The notes: a model not told the origin generated them from the sequence alone. 64,000 bases of DNA from DATARH01 sp036268425 (GCA_036268425.1 DATAUE010000036.1:124001-188000), one strand, 5' to 3'; counted from the first letter of the stretch, positions 45,108-54,045 are shown. Numbers and translations are program-made.

Positions 45108-45497
45108 ATGATGGGCGTACAACCTGCATTGAGCGGGCCGGCGGCCTATAGCGCCATTGCGGGCGTCGGTGCCGAGCCACAGGATCTGATGAAAATGGGA
45201 TTGGACCGGGCGCGGTCATTCCTGCTCCAGGCGGAAGCGGCAATCGCGGCGGGCGACCGGATGACCAAGGCCAGTGCGTTGAACTCGGCGGCAACGATCG
45301 TCGAATTCCTGCTCGGCGTTTCCGGCAGCGAGCCCGGCTCACTGAGCGAGTGCTTGGCGAAGGTATACCATTATGCGATGGTCGCGATCCTGAAAGGAAA
45401 CGCGACTGACGATCCGATATCGGTGGCCGCGGGTCGCAACGCGCTCGAGGAACTGGCGGCGACTTGGCGTCGTATATTCCCGGACGCGCTGGCCTGA
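45108..45497 (+). CDS. fliS: Flagellin export chaperone FliS
   Basis: A 129-residue helical chaperone that prevents premature flagellin polymerisation. Family patterns: VGAEPQDLMKMGLDRARSFL, followed by MTKASALNSAATIVEFLLGV, LSECLAKVYHYAMVAILKGN and AATWRRIFPDAL. AGGAGG precedes the ATG pair at 45108/45111. Standard position after fliD. Confidence 0.9.
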   Translation: MMGVQPALSGPAAYSAIAGVGAEPQDLMKMGLDRARSFLLQAEAAIAAGDRMTKASALNSAATIVEFLLGVSGSEPGSLSECLAKVYHYAMVAILKGNATDDPISVAAGRNALEELAATWRRIFPDALA

Positions 45498-45540
45498 GGC
45501 AGGCTGATGCGCGGCGCAATTGTGTGGCCGGGGAGCAAAG

Positions 45541-45864
45541 ATGGCTGATCCAATCCATGGAATAAGCCGCGGCGATGCGGTGGGGGCCGCGGCGGCGGCT
45601 CAATCCGGCGCATCATCGGCGGTGCCACGTAATGACGCCGCCGCACCTCCGAGTGCGGGCGATTCCGCCGATATCGGCAAGACTGCCGCGTTGCTCGAGA
45701 CGATAGCCCAGGCCGCCGCTGCTGCCCCGGCGATCGACGAGGCGAGGATCAGTGCGCTGCGCGACGCCGTTGCCACCGGAGCATTTCAGCCCGATCCGCA
45801 GAAATCCGCGCAAAAAATCATCGAATGGGAAGGGATGTTGGCCGGTGGAACCGATTCCGCGTGA
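45541..45864 (+). CDS. flgM: Anti-sigma28 factor FlgM
   Basis: A 107-residue protein. The N-terminal half is Ala/Ser-rich and probably disordered; the C-terminal half has the FlgM sigma-binding pattern: KTAALLETIAQAAAAAPAID, EARISALRDAVATGAFQPD and KSAQKIIEWE. FlgM holds FliA inactive until the hook is finished, and is then exported. Here it ends the fliC-fliD-fliS run rather than lying next to flgN/flgA. Confidence 0.85.
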   Translation: MADPIHGISRGDAVGAAAAAQSGASSAVPRNDAAAPPSAGDSADIGKTAALLETIAQAAAAAPAIDEARISALRDAVATGAFQPDPQKSAQKIIEWEGMLAGGTDSA

Positions 45865-45905
45865 GCAATTCTTCCAAGACCGCTCAGCGACCGATGTGCG
45901 ACGGC

Positions 45906-46163
45906 TCAAAACGCCGGTTCGAAATCTGCAAACAAGGGGTCGGCCGCAGCCTTGGCAGCTTCAAGCTTGATCCAGTTTTGCACCAGTGCCAGCCGGTCGG
46001 CCGCCTGATGGATGTCGTCGCGATCGGCGATATCACAAAAGGCTTCGAGGATTTGCTCGAGGCATTCGGCTCTGCTCGCGGGCATCGTCTCTAGCGCCAC
46101 CTCGATCGTGGGCGCAGCGATGGCGCCGCCGGCGCAGTTTTCATTGATGGGACGCCGCCACAT
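45906..46163 (-). CDS. Small hypothetical protein
   Basis: An 85-residue ORF starting at the ATG at 46163 with AAGGG seven bases upstream; an earlier ATG exists at 46196. The protein is acidic and helical (ECLEQILEAFCDIADRDDIH, LALVQNWIKLEAAKAAADPL). No family recognised. It is convergent with flgM. The ribosome site and the balanced composition favour a real gene, but it is not certain. Confidence 0.5.
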   Translation of the reverse strand: MWRRPINENCAGGAIAAPTIEVALETMPASRAECLEQILEAFCDIADRDDIHQAADRLALVQNWIKLEAAKAAADPLFADFEPAF

Positions 46164-46350
46164 GTCGTTGCCCTTCACAACCTCACCCAACCCCATTTCA
46201 ATTTAACGGGATCATAACTATTTTAGGTTGAAAGTGCTGGGCCGGACTCGCGTGGTCCCATCGCGCGATCATTACTGTGCCACGCCCTTAGCCAATGCCT
46301 GACAGCTTGACGATAATCGGAAAGTTGGCTGGTCTGGCCAGGAGATTAAG

Positions 46351-47418
46351 ATGCGGGCCAGACCGGAAATTATCTTTCCTAATAATATCAAAGAGTTCCG
46401 AAAACGCCGACAGTTAACGCAACTGCAACTCGGCAGGATGTTAAAGCCGCCAATCGGCGAATCGGCCATTTCAAAAATCGAGAATGGGGAGCGCCGGTTG
46501 ACAAATCTGCAACTGGCAGACCTGGCGGAAATTCTCGGCTGCAAGGCCGAGGACATACCCGTGATTTCAGGCCGCGATTCCATATCCAGCAGGAATTGGC
46601 TGAAAGCCCAGCAGGAGGTCATTGAAGCAAGCATTGCCAGTGGTGCTGCGGCGACCGGCTATGTACTGGCGCAGCTGCGCAAAAAACACGGCAAAACCAT
46701 GCAGCAGGTGGCAACGGCGATCGGCATGACCTTGTCGGTCTATCACCGGGTCGAGATGGCCAGCCGCATCATTCAGCCACAAGAAATCGATCTGATCGCT
46801 GCCCTGTATGCCATGAATTCGGCAGAACTGATTGTCTTGTTCGAGCGGCGCACGCAAGAAAACCTGGAGCAGTTGCGCCGGGGCGTCGCGGCGGAACAAC
46901 TATTGCCGCGGGTGCCGCGGGCGCTGCTTAAAGACGACGCCAAATGGGGGCGGCTGGGGGCGCTTGAACGCTATGTCATGCGCCGCAGCATCCGTCATGT
47001 CGCCGATACCGGTGCGAGGCCCGACGGTGCACTGGTTCTGCCGGTTTACGGCGCCATGAAACGACGTGATGACGGAACGCACCGCTTTGTCATCGATCGC
47101 GACAGCGCCATCGAGCATATACCGCTTAGTGAATTCTTTCGTGCCGACAATGAATGTTTTTACGTGCGGAATTTTTCACAGCGCCTGGGTTTTCTGCTGC
47201 GACCGGGATCATTGGCGCTGGTCGATCCGCGCGCGCCGGCCGCGCTCGGCGACATCGCCTTCATCATCCGCCGGGACGGCAGCGCCGATGCGGGGGTCGT
47301 CACCGGCGACGGCATCGGGCCGATGATCGTCAAAATGTTCAATCCTGAAGAATACCTTCCCGTCAACGATCCGCGCGTGGCTGAGGTCCTGCGGATCGGC
47401 ATGCTGATTCTCGCCTGA
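46351..47418 (+). CDS. Transcriptional regulator with two XRE-type HTH domains and an S24-like C-terminus
   Basis: A 355-residue protein. The first HTH lies at about residues 13-65 (IKEFRKRRQLTQLQLGRML, SAISKIENGERRL) and the second at about 108-165 (LAQLRKKHGKTMQQVATAIG). Residues about 225-350 resemble the beta-rich S24/LexA-type domain (LRPGSLALVDPRAPAALGDI). The expected Ser-Met of the catalytic site is not present, so it is probably a non-cleaving sensor or dimerisation domain. AGGAG lies seven bases before the ATG. Directly downstream of the flagellar cluster; a local regulatory role is inferred. Confidence 0.8.
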   Translation: MRARPEIIFPNNIKEFRKRRQLTQLQLGRMLKPPIGESAISKIENGERRLTNLQLADLAEILGCKAEDIPVISGRDSISSRNWLKAQQEVIEASIASGAAATGYVLAQLRKKHGKTMQQVATAIGMTLSVYHRVEMASRIIQPQEIDLIAALYAMNSAELIVLFERRTQENLEQLRRGVAAEQLLPRVPRALLKDDAKWGRLGALERYVMRRSIRHVADTGARPDGALVLPVYGAMKRRDDGTHRFVIDRDSAIEHIPLSEFFRADNECFYVRNFSQRLGFLLRPGSLALVDPRAPAALGDIAFIIRRDGSADAGVVTGDGIGPMIVKMFNPEEYLPVNDPRVAEVLRIGMLILA

Positions 47419-47627
47419 TAACTGCGCCACCTGTGGCGATCCTGGGCGATTCGGCGTGCGGATCGGCGCGAGCGCGCCGTGACGCCATGACTTCCGGCAG
47501 TTTTGACGAGGCCGGCAAAATCCAGAGACCTCGCGCCCGCTTGCGTTAAACTTCACGGATGGTTTTCGACAGCCCTCGCGGCCGGTTTACGCCCTTGTGC
47601 CACGACTTGCGCCATGAATAGAACGCG

Positions 47628-48866
47628 ATGATCGGCACGCCACCCCTCCGGGTGAGCCGGTTCCTTACAACCCTGACGGATGCCGGGCCGCCTGCCGCGT
47701 TGTGGGACCGCAATCCGATGGTGCCGCGCCTCGAATTGGCGGTCGCATCGTACCGGCAGACCCTGCGCACCCTGAACCGGCAACGCAGCCCGCTCGATTG
47801 GGCGGTAACCCAGAACAATCTCGGCAATGCGTTGCGCCGTCTTGGCGAGCGCGACGCAAACGGCGATCGGCTACAACACGCGGTCACCGCTTATCGCGCG
47901 GCGCTGACCTACTACGAACTTGACCGCGCGCCGCTCGACTGGGCGATGACGCAAAACAATCTCGGCGCTGCGCTGTGGCGTCTTGGCGAGCGCGACGCCG
48001 GCGCCGAGGGTCTGGCGGAAGCCGTTACGGCCTTCCGGGAAGCCTTGCGCGGCTATCGGCGCGAGCGGGTGCCGCTCGACTGGGCGATGACGCAAAATAA
48101 TCTCGGCGCGGCATTGCGCAGTCTCGCCGAACGCGAAACCGGCACGGCACTGCTGGAGGAGGCGGTCGGGGCGTGCCGCGAGGCGCTGAAGGTTTATGCG
48201 CCGGCAAGCGCGCCGCTCGACTGGGCCGCGACGCAAAAAAATCTGGCGAATGCGCTGTCCAGCCTTGGCGATCGCGAAGGAGGCAGCCCGCGCCTGCTGG
48301 AGGCGCTCGTCGCCTACAACCGGGCGCTGCAAATTTATGCGCGCGAACGGTACCCCTTCGACTGGGTGATGACGCAGAACAATTTGGGGAACGCCCTGGT
48401 GACCCTCGGCGACCACGAAGGCGAAGGAGTCGCCCGCCTCAACGAGGCGATCGTCGCCTACCGCCTGGCATTGCAGGAATTGCGGCCGGATCTCGGCCCG
48501 CTCGAATGGGCTCGCACACGCGGCAACCTCGCCAATGCCGTGTCGATTCTTGGCGAGCGCGAAGCGAGCGGGGACCATTTTGAGGAAGCCATTGCGATAT
48601 ATCGGGAAATCTTGCCGATTTTTGAGCGCGAACGGGTGCCGCTCGAATGGGCGATGGCGCAGAACGATCTCGCGGCGTCGCTGCAGCGGCTCGGCGAACT
48701 GGAAAACCGCACCGCCCACCTGGAAGCCGCAATCGCCGTTTATGACGAAGCGCTCAGCGCTTTCGCCTGGGCGAAGGTGCGTTATTGCTTTGAAGTGTGC
48801 CAGCAGAACCGGACTCAGGCATCGGCGCTCTGTTATGGCGACGCGGGACAGGCCGCCTTTCTTTGA
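47628..48866 (+). CDS. Tetratricopeptide-repeat protein with 47-residue repeats
   Basis: A 412-residue protein made of eight repeats of about 47 residues, each built like LEEAVTAYREALRVYERERAPLDWA-type helices with the core PLDWAMTQNNLGAAL and LGERD. The eighth is degenerate. This is a TPR-like solenoid for protein binding. No signal peptide or catalytic domain is seen. Related TPR arrays are often part of larger proteins, so this may be a free-standing or truncated array. The start ATG at 47628 lacks a strong ribosome site. Confidence 0.8.
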   Translation: MIGTPPLRVSRFLTTLTDAGPPAALWDRNPMVPRLELAVASYRQTLRTLNRQRSPLDWAVTQNNLGNALRRLGERDANGDRLQHAVTAYRAALTYYELDRAPLDWAMTQNNLGAALWRLGERDAGAEGLAEAVTAFREALRGYRRERVPLDWAMTQNNLGAALRSLAERETGTALLEEAVGACREALKVYAPASAPLDWAATQKNLANALSSLGDREGGSPRLLEALVAYNRALQIYARERYPFDWVMTQNNLGNALVTLGDHEGEGVARLNEAIVAYRLALQELRPDLGPLEWARTRGNLANAVSILGEREASGDHFEEAIAIYREILPIFERERVPLEWAMAQNDLAASLQRLGELENRTAHLEAAIAVYDEALSAFAWAKVRYCFEVCQQNRTQASALCYGDAGQAAFL

Positions 48867-48951
48867 TCAGCTCTTATGCGTTGCGGCAGCCAATCAGAGG
48901 CGGTGCGACGTTACGCCCGGAATATTGGGTGAGATCTGGCGTTTCCGGATA

Positions 48952-49254
48952 ATGGTGATGATGAAATTTCGCAATGCGTGTCTGGCGGCGGTACCGGCGG
49001 CGATGGCCGGATTGATCCTGTGCGCCGGGCTGACTTCCCCGGCAGCGGCAGACGACGCGCCATCGCATCTAGTTCCGGGAGGATGGCTCAAACCGACGCC
49101 GCGACCGGAACCGCCGCCTCCGCCGGAGCCGGTCGCCGAACCGCCCGTCATGCCGCCGATGGTGCACCGGCGCCCCCCACCGCCGCGACGCCACGCACCG
49201 CGCCCGCGCGCGCCCGCAGAAGCTCCTCCCTCCGACGGCAGCGTCCGCTTCTGA
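48952..49254 (+). CDS. Small secreted proline-rich protein
   Basis: About 100 residues (three in-frame ATGs at 48952, 48958 and 48961). A signal peptide (FRNACLAAVPAAMAGLILCA, cleavage near SPAAAD) is followed by a Pro/Arg/His-rich tail with long PPP runs. No domain recognised; such tails are typical of cell-envelope or periplasmic linkers. It lies between the TPR gene and the convergent sigma factor. Function unknown. Confidence 0.6.
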   Translation: MVMMKFRNACLAAVPAAMAGLILCAGLTSPAAADDAPSHLVPGGWLKPTPRPEPPPPPEPVAEPPVMPPMVHRRPPPPRRHAPRPRAPAEAPPSDGSVRF

Positions 49255-49285
49255 GGGACTCGTCCGATCGGATGCTGTTAAATTT

Positions 49286-49315
49286 CGGCTCCCATGCCGG
49301 CAGGCGCGGGAGCCG
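49286..49315. terminator. Bidirectional hairpin terminator
   Basis: CGGCTCCC (49286-49293) pairs perfectly with GGGAGCCG (49308-49315) around a 14-base loop, with A/T-rich flanks on both sides. It lies between the proline-rich gene and the convergent ECF sigma gene. Confidence 0.6.
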
Positions 49316-49324
49316 ATTTGCTTT

Positions 49325-49368
49325 GTTACGGCAGAAGAAAACGGGCGTTACGGCAGAAGAAAGCCGGC
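49325..49368. repeat. 22-bp tandem duplication
   Basis: Two 22-bp units in direct tandem (49325-49346 and 49347-49368) share GTTACGGCAGAAGAAA at their start and end in ACGGGC or GCCGGC. They lie just 3' of the sigma factor gene. Probably slippage. Confidence 0.75.
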
Positions 49369-49372
49369 GGGT

Positions 49373-49960
49373 TCAGGCGGCGGCACGACGGCTCGGGACA
49401 CCGCGTCCCGAGACGCTGCGGCTGGCAGCAAACGCGGTGCGGCGCGGCGCCGTCGATTCTTCGTTTTCCGCCGCCTCGCTTCCCAGTTCCATCATCCGGC
49501 GAAGCTGCTCACGACCGCGCGACAGGCGCGAGCGCACGGTTCCGACCGGCACATGGAGAATTTCGGCGACTTCCTCGTACCGCATGCCCTCCAGCCCGAC
49601 CAGCAGGATGACCTGCCGCTGCTCCTCCGACAATTTGGCGATCGCCGCTTCGAGATCGCGGAGCTGAAGAGCCGCCATCGCGTTCGGCTGCACGGTCAGA
49701 ACCGGTGCGGCATCTTCAATCGCGACATTAATGCCCTCGCGGACCGAGCGGCGCACGTCGTTGACGTGCTGGTTATGCAGAATGGTGAAGAGCCAGGCCC
49801 GCAGATCGGTGCCGGGTTCCCACAGATGCTGTTTGGCAATCGCCCGAGTAAGGCAGCTTTGCACCAGATCGTCGGCGCGTGTGACATCCCGGGTCAACGC
49901 ACGGGCGTAGCGCCGCAGACGGGGGATCTCGACCTCAAGCAGCTTGGCGAAATCGGTCAT
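49373..49960 (-). CDS. ECF-type RNA polymerase sigma factor
   Basis: A 195-residue ECF sigma. Region 2 is visible (YARALTRDVTRADDLVQSCL, DLRAWLFTILHNQHVNDVRR), as is region 4 (KLSEEQRQVILLVGLEGMRY, VPVGTVRSRLSRGREQLRR). The last 35 residues are a low-complexity Ser/Arg/Ala-rich tail absent from typical members. No anti-sigma gene lies next to it, so the control is elsewhere or by the neighbouring kinases; that link is only positional. Confidence 0.88.
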   Translation of the reverse strand: MTDFAKLLEVEIPRLRRYARALTRDVTRADDLVQSCLTRAIAKQHLWEPGTDLRAWLFTILHNQHVNDVRRSVREGINVAIEDAAPVLTVQPNAMAALQLRDLEAAIAKLSEEQRQVILLVGLEGMRYEEVAEILHVPVGTVRSRLSRGREQLRRMMELGSEAAENEESTAPRRTAFAASRSVSGRGVPSRRAAA

Positions 49961-50372
49961 CGGAAGAGCCTCACCTTGCCTTTGCGACCCCCGGTTGGGG
50001 TCTGACGATGGCGAGAGGTTTTAGAGGACCGATGTAACCCCATGATGTACCGAGAATCTCAGCTCGGTAAAATAGTGTAACAATTCCGTATCACACGCGA
50101 CGATTTCGTTAAAAGACCGGCGGTTTGTAAACAAAGCTTATCGTTCCGCTTAAGGCCCAACGAACGCGGCACCAGCCAACCTTGCGTGTCTGGGTCGACC
50201 CGAAAAGAAAGCCGCCGACGCTTGCAGCGCATTGCTGATACGGTGTCGCCGCTATAAATGGATGCGCGGTATTTCGCCGGCGGCGGCCGGTCGTAAAAAC
50301 CCGGCGGAGGCCCGTCGTAAAAACATTGAGACCGGGCAAGTTTCGGTCTTCGCAAGGATGGTGCATTCAGGC
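49961..50372. other. Intergenic region between ECF sigma and hybrid kinase
   Basis: About 410 bases, AT-rich for this genome, probably with divergent promoters. It holds a hairpin at 49986-50002 (GACCCC, loop, GGGGTC) in the sigma leader, a palindrome ACCGAG-N8-CTCGGT at 50049-50068, and an imperfect tandem repeat at 50281-50324 ending twice in GTCGTAAAAAC. No gene was recognised. Confidence 0.5.
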
Positions 50373-52544
50373 ATGGCGAAACTATGGAACGCACGTGTCG
50401 CAATTCCGGCGCTGCTGTTTGCCGGCATACCGCTGTTTTTCATCTCGGGCATCGTGATTTTCCAGCTCGCGCAGAATGTCCCCGATGCGCGGCAGGCGCG
50501 GGCTGAGACGATCCTCAGCTTCAAATCGATCCGTGCCGCCAACGCCGTCGACGAGGCGGTGCAGGACGCCGAACGCGGTCAGCGCGGCTTTCTGGTCACC
50601 GGCCAGGACGACTATCTCGCGCCCTATGAGGAGGCTCGCAAAAACCTGCCGCGGCTGATGATTCAGCTGCAACATTCGATCAACGACTCCGAGCAGGCGG
50701 AGCGCCTGCTCAAGCTGCAATCGGATGTCACGACCAAGATGAACGAACTCGCGAGCACGATCACCGCAATGCGCGCGCATGGTTTCGACGCGGCGCGGTC
50801 CATCGTCGACACCGGGATCGGCCGCCACAGCATGGAAATGGTCGCCAGCGATCTCGGCGCAATCGTGGATGCCGCCAATCAGCGGCTGCGCAACCGGCTT
50901 GAGCGCGCCGCGGCGGCGGAAGACCAGGTGACGCAAACCTTTATTATCGCCAGTGGTATCGCGGCGATATCGCTAATCCTAGGGGCCTTATTGTTGGGGC
51001 GCGCCTATCACGACACGACCTTATCGGAGCGGATGCTGAAAGCGACGCTCGACAGTGTCCGCGAAGGAGTCGCGGCGTTCGACCATCGCGGCCGGCTGCG
51101 TGCCTGGAACAATACTTTTCTGACAATGACCGACATTGCCGAAACGGATGTCCGGCGCGGAACGCCGCTAACCCTTGACGGCGACAATGTGAACGGGTTG
51201 TGCGGCCGCATTGCAGAGGTTGAGGCGGCGGCGCGCGGCACCGGGCGGGCGGCATTGATCGAGCACCAGGGCGAGCGGGGCCATGCCGTTGAAATCTTCC
51301 ACAATCCGACCCCCGGTGGCGGCCATGTCGTGACCCTGCTCGACGTCACCGAGCGCCGGCAGGCGGAAGAAGCATTGCGGCAAGCGCAAAAGCTCGAATC
51401 GATGGGCCGGATGACCGGCGGCGTGGCGCATGACTTCAACAACCTGCTGACCATCATCATCGGCAGCCTCGGCCTGCTGCGCGGCGCCATCGGCCGCGAT
51501 GAGCGGGTGCGCGAGCGGATCGACATGATGAGCGTCGCGGCTGAGCGCGCATCGCGGCTGACGCGGCAGCTGCTGGCGTTTGCCCGGCGGCAGCCGTTGC
51601 AACCGTCGATCGTCAATCTTGGCAACCTCGTCCAGGAGGCATTGCCGCTGATCCGCCGGGCGGTTGGTGAAGCGGTCACGGTCGAATGCGTCGCCGCCGG
51701 CGGGCTGTGGAACACGACGCTCGACGGCTCGGAATTCCAATCGGCCGTACTCAACCTGGCAATCAACGGGCGCGATGCGATGCCGGACGGCGGCAAGCTG
51801 ACGATCGAAGTCGGCAATGCCGCGCTCGACGACGCCTATGCCGCCCGTCACGCCGAAGTCGAACCGGGGCAATATGTGCTGTTTGCGATCACCGATACCG
51901 GCAGCGGCATGGACGCCGCGACGATGGCCCGAGCGCTCGACCCGTTCTTTACAACGAAACCGGCCGGCGAAGGCACCGGCCTCGGATTGCCGCAGGTCTA
52001 CGGCTTTGTCAAGCAATCGGGCGGCCATCTGAAGCTCTACAGCGAAATCGGCGAGGGGACGACGATCAAGCTATATCTGCCGCGCAGCCTCGCCCAGGAG
52101 ACGATCCAGCCGGTGGTGCCGGCTGCGGCGCTCGCCGTCACCGGCACGGAAATCGTGCTGCTGGTCGATGACGACGACATCGTCCGCAGCACTGTCGCGC
52201 TGATGCTTGAGGATCTTGGCTATACCGTAATCGCGGCCGCGAACGGCGCGGAGGCGCTGATCATTCTCGAACAGCGCGACGATATTGACCTGCTATTTAC
52301 CGATGTTGTCATGCCCGGGGCGCTGAGCGGCCGGCAACTCGCCGAACGCGCCCGGCTCGTCATGCCAGACCTCAAGGTCCTCTTCACTTCGGGATATACC
52401 GAAAACGCCATCGTGCATCACGGACGGCTCGATCCCGGCGTCGAGTTGCTCAGCAAACCCTACGGTCGCGACCAGCTCGCCGCAAAACTGCGACGCGTTC
52501 TCGGCAGCGCTCCTCCAGGGCCTCGTCAAGCTGCGGAAAGTTGA
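50373..52544 (+). CDS. Membrane hybrid histidine kinase (CHASE3-PAS-HisKA-HATPase-REC)
   Basis: About 723 residues. Two membrane helices (about 10-33 and 189-210) enclose a helical CHASE3-like periplasmic sensor (DAERGQRGFLVTGQDDYLAP). A PAS-like segment follows (about 220-325), then the H-box with His353 (GGVAHDFNNLL), N-box Asn465 (LNLAINGRDAMPDGG), G-boxes (DTGSGMD, GTGLGLPQVYGFVKQSGG), and a receiver with phospho-acceptor Asp644 (LLFTDVVMPG) and Lys695 (SKPYG). ATG 50373 is preferred; ATG 50358 is possible. No cognate regulator is adjacent. Confidence 0.88.
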   Translation: MAKLWNARVAIPALLFAGIPLFFISGIVIFQLAQNVPDARQARAETILSFKSIRAANAVDEAVQDAERGQRGFLVTGQDDYLAPYEEARKNLPRLMIQLQHSINDSEQAERLLKLQSDVTTKMNELASTITAMRAHGFDAARSIVDTGIGRHSMEMVASDLGAIVDAANQRLRNRLERAAAAEDQVTQTFIIASGIAAISLILGALLLGRAYHDTTLSERMLKATLDSVREGVAAFDHRGRLRAWNNTFLTMTDIAETDVRRGTPLTLDGDNVNGLCGRIAEVEAAARGTGRAALIEHQGERGHAVEIFHNPTPGGGHVVTLLDVTERRQAEEALRQAQKLESMGRMTGGVAHDFNNLLTIIIGSLGLLRGAIGRDERVRERIDMMSVAAERASRLTRQLLAFARRQPLQPSIVNLGNLVQEALPLIRRAVGEAVTVECVAAGGLWNTTLDGSEFQSAVLNLAINGRDAMPDGGKLTIEVGNAALDDAYAARHAEVEPGQYVLFAITDTGSGMDAATMARALDPFFTTKPAGEGTGLGLPQVYGFVKQSGGHLKLYSEIGEGTTIKLYLPRSLAQETIQPVVPAAALAVTGTEIVLLVDDDDIVRSTVALMLEDLGYTVIAAANGAEALIILEQRDDIDLLFTDVVMPGALSGRQLAERARLVMPDLKVLFTSGYTENAIVHHGRLDPGVELLSKPYGRDQLAAKLRRVLGSAPPGPRQAAES

Positions 52545-52660
52545 TGTTCTGACCTTCAAGCAAAATTCCGTATTCGGCGCGGTGGCGGGAACGCGCCTCA
52601 AAGCAAACTGTTCATCACCATGCCAAATACATGAGGCCAGGTACGGAGGGATGAACGCCA

Positions 52661-52834
52661 ATGAATCAGATACAGAAGCTGCGCGAACTTGCGACCTGGT
52701 ATCGTCAATATGCCGAACGGGCAAACAGTAGCTTTATCTGGGATGCGCGGTTGCGCACGGCGGAAGACCTTGAGCAGGCGGCCTGTCGTCTGGAAAACGG
52801 CGACAACAATTCCGTTTCAGCCGGTGAACCCTGA
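52661..52834 (+). CDS. Conserved-looking 57-residue protein
   Basis: A 57-codon ORF with GGAGGG ten bases upstream of its ATG. The protein (IQKLRELATWYRQYAERANS, then WDARLRTAEDLEQAACRLEN) is amphipathic and helical, and resembles small uncharacterised alphaproteobacterial proteins of about 60 residues. Its TGA overlaps a CTG that appears to start the downstream membrane protein (CTGA), so the two look translationally coupled. Confidence 0.65.
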   Translation: MNQIQKLRELATWYRQYAERANSSFIWDARLRTAEDLEQAACRLENGDNNSVSAGEP

Positions 52835-53973
52835 ACGAGCCACATAATGGCGCCGCGTCGGCAATCCTTAAAGCGGCACCGGGGCGGCAAGCAAATAGTG
52901 CTTCCGATGACATCAGCGAGCCGATTGGCCAATCCAACGCCTCTGGCCAATCGAACCACTCTGAAACGCCGAGCGGAGACGCAGGCAAAGTTCCGCTAGC
53001 CCAGGCGCCGTCGTACCGGACAGCGGGGCTTTACCGATATATCTGGCAGACCAGCAAGCGCTCGCAAATCGTCTTGGCGCTGATATCGGTCGTCGTTTTT
53101 CTGCTCGACCTGGTGCCTCTGGAGTTGCAGCGGCGCATCGTTAACGATGCGATACACAACCGCACATTTTCCTTACTGATCTGGCTGAGCGCAATTTATG
53201 GCGTCGTTGTGCTGTTGCAGGGCATCGGCAAGCTCGCCATGAACATCTACCGCAACTCGATCGGCGAGGCGACAAGCCGCCGCCTACGGCTCGACACTTA
53301 TGAAGCGGCCCTGCATCATCCGGATCGCGGCAGCAGCGATAAGGAGGGTCTCGGCGTCTCGATCATTCTGTCCGAGGCTGATCCGGTCGGCAGTTTCGTG
53401 TCGACCAGTATTTCGGAACCGGTGCTGCACGGCGGCATTTTGATCAGCGTTTTCACTTATTTATTATTTCTTCAGCCCTGGATGGCGCTGATCGGGCTCG
53501 GGCTGTTCGTGCCCCAGGTGATTTTTGTTCCGATGATGCAGAAATCGATCAATGACCGGACAAAGGCGCGCATCGAAGCCTTGCGAGAACTCAGTATCAA
53601 TGTCGTCAACGAAACAGCCGAGGGTATCGAAGAACGGTCGCCCGAGATGTATCGCGACCGGGCCAACGATGTTTACCGCCTCAATATGGAAATTTATCGC
53701 CGCAAATTCGCGATGAATTTTGTGATGAACCTTCTGTTTCACCTCGGGATCGTCAGCGTCCTGTTCGTCGGCGGCTGGCTGGTGATGCAGAGCCGGATCG
53801 AGGTCGGCACCGTCGTCGCGTTTATTTCGGGCCTCCACAAGATCAACGACCCGTGGGGTGACCTCGTCACGTTCTTCCGCGACATGACCAACGCCCGGGT
53901 CAAGTATCAGCTGATCGCCAGCGTTCTGGATCAGCGCGACCCGGCCGAGGCGCTGGAGGCGCCGGTGAGCTGA
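52831..53973 (+). CDS. ABC transporter transmembrane domain protein without ATPase domain
   Basis: Membrane-domain-only protein of the type I ABC exporter fold. From TTG 53074 it would have 299 residues, but recognisable family sequence starts earlier (SYRTAGLYRYIWQTSKRSQI, before 53074), continuing with LLDLVPLELQRRIVNDAI. The frame is open to 52828 and holds no ATG, GTG or TTG before 53074. The only plausible start is CTG at 52831, which overlaps the upstream stop by 4 nt, giving 380 residues. About five membrane helices follow; there is no Walker motif and no ATPase gene nearby. Confidence 0.72.
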   Translation: MNEPHNGAASAILKAAPGRQANSASDDISEPIGQSNASGQSNHSETPSGDAGKVPLAQAPSYRTAGLYRYIWQTSKRSQIVLALISVVVFLLDLVPLELQRRIVNDAIHNRTFSLLIWLSAIYGVVVLLQGIGKLAMNIYRNSIGEATSRRLRLDTYEAALHHPDRGSSDKEGLGVSIILSEADPVGSFVSTSISEPVLHGGILISVFTYLLFLQPWMALIGLGLFVPQVIFVPMMQKSINDRTKARIEALRELSINVVNETAEGIEERSPEMYRDRANDVYRLNMEIYRRKFAMNFVMNLLFHLGIVSVLFVGGWLVMQSRIEVGTVVAFISGLHKINDPWGDLVTFFRDMTNARVKYQLIASVLDQRDPAEALEAPVS

Positions 53974-54045
53974 TGCCGCCACGCACGGATCGAAAGACCG
54001 TTCGATCCGTTCAGCAATCAGGAACAGATTTTGGAAAGACCAGTC

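Noticed and set aside
47546..47640. Short reverse-strand coding text ahead of the TPR gene that looked like the end of a truncated gene
   Set aside because: Only about 28 codons lie outside the TPR gene and no family could be recognised.
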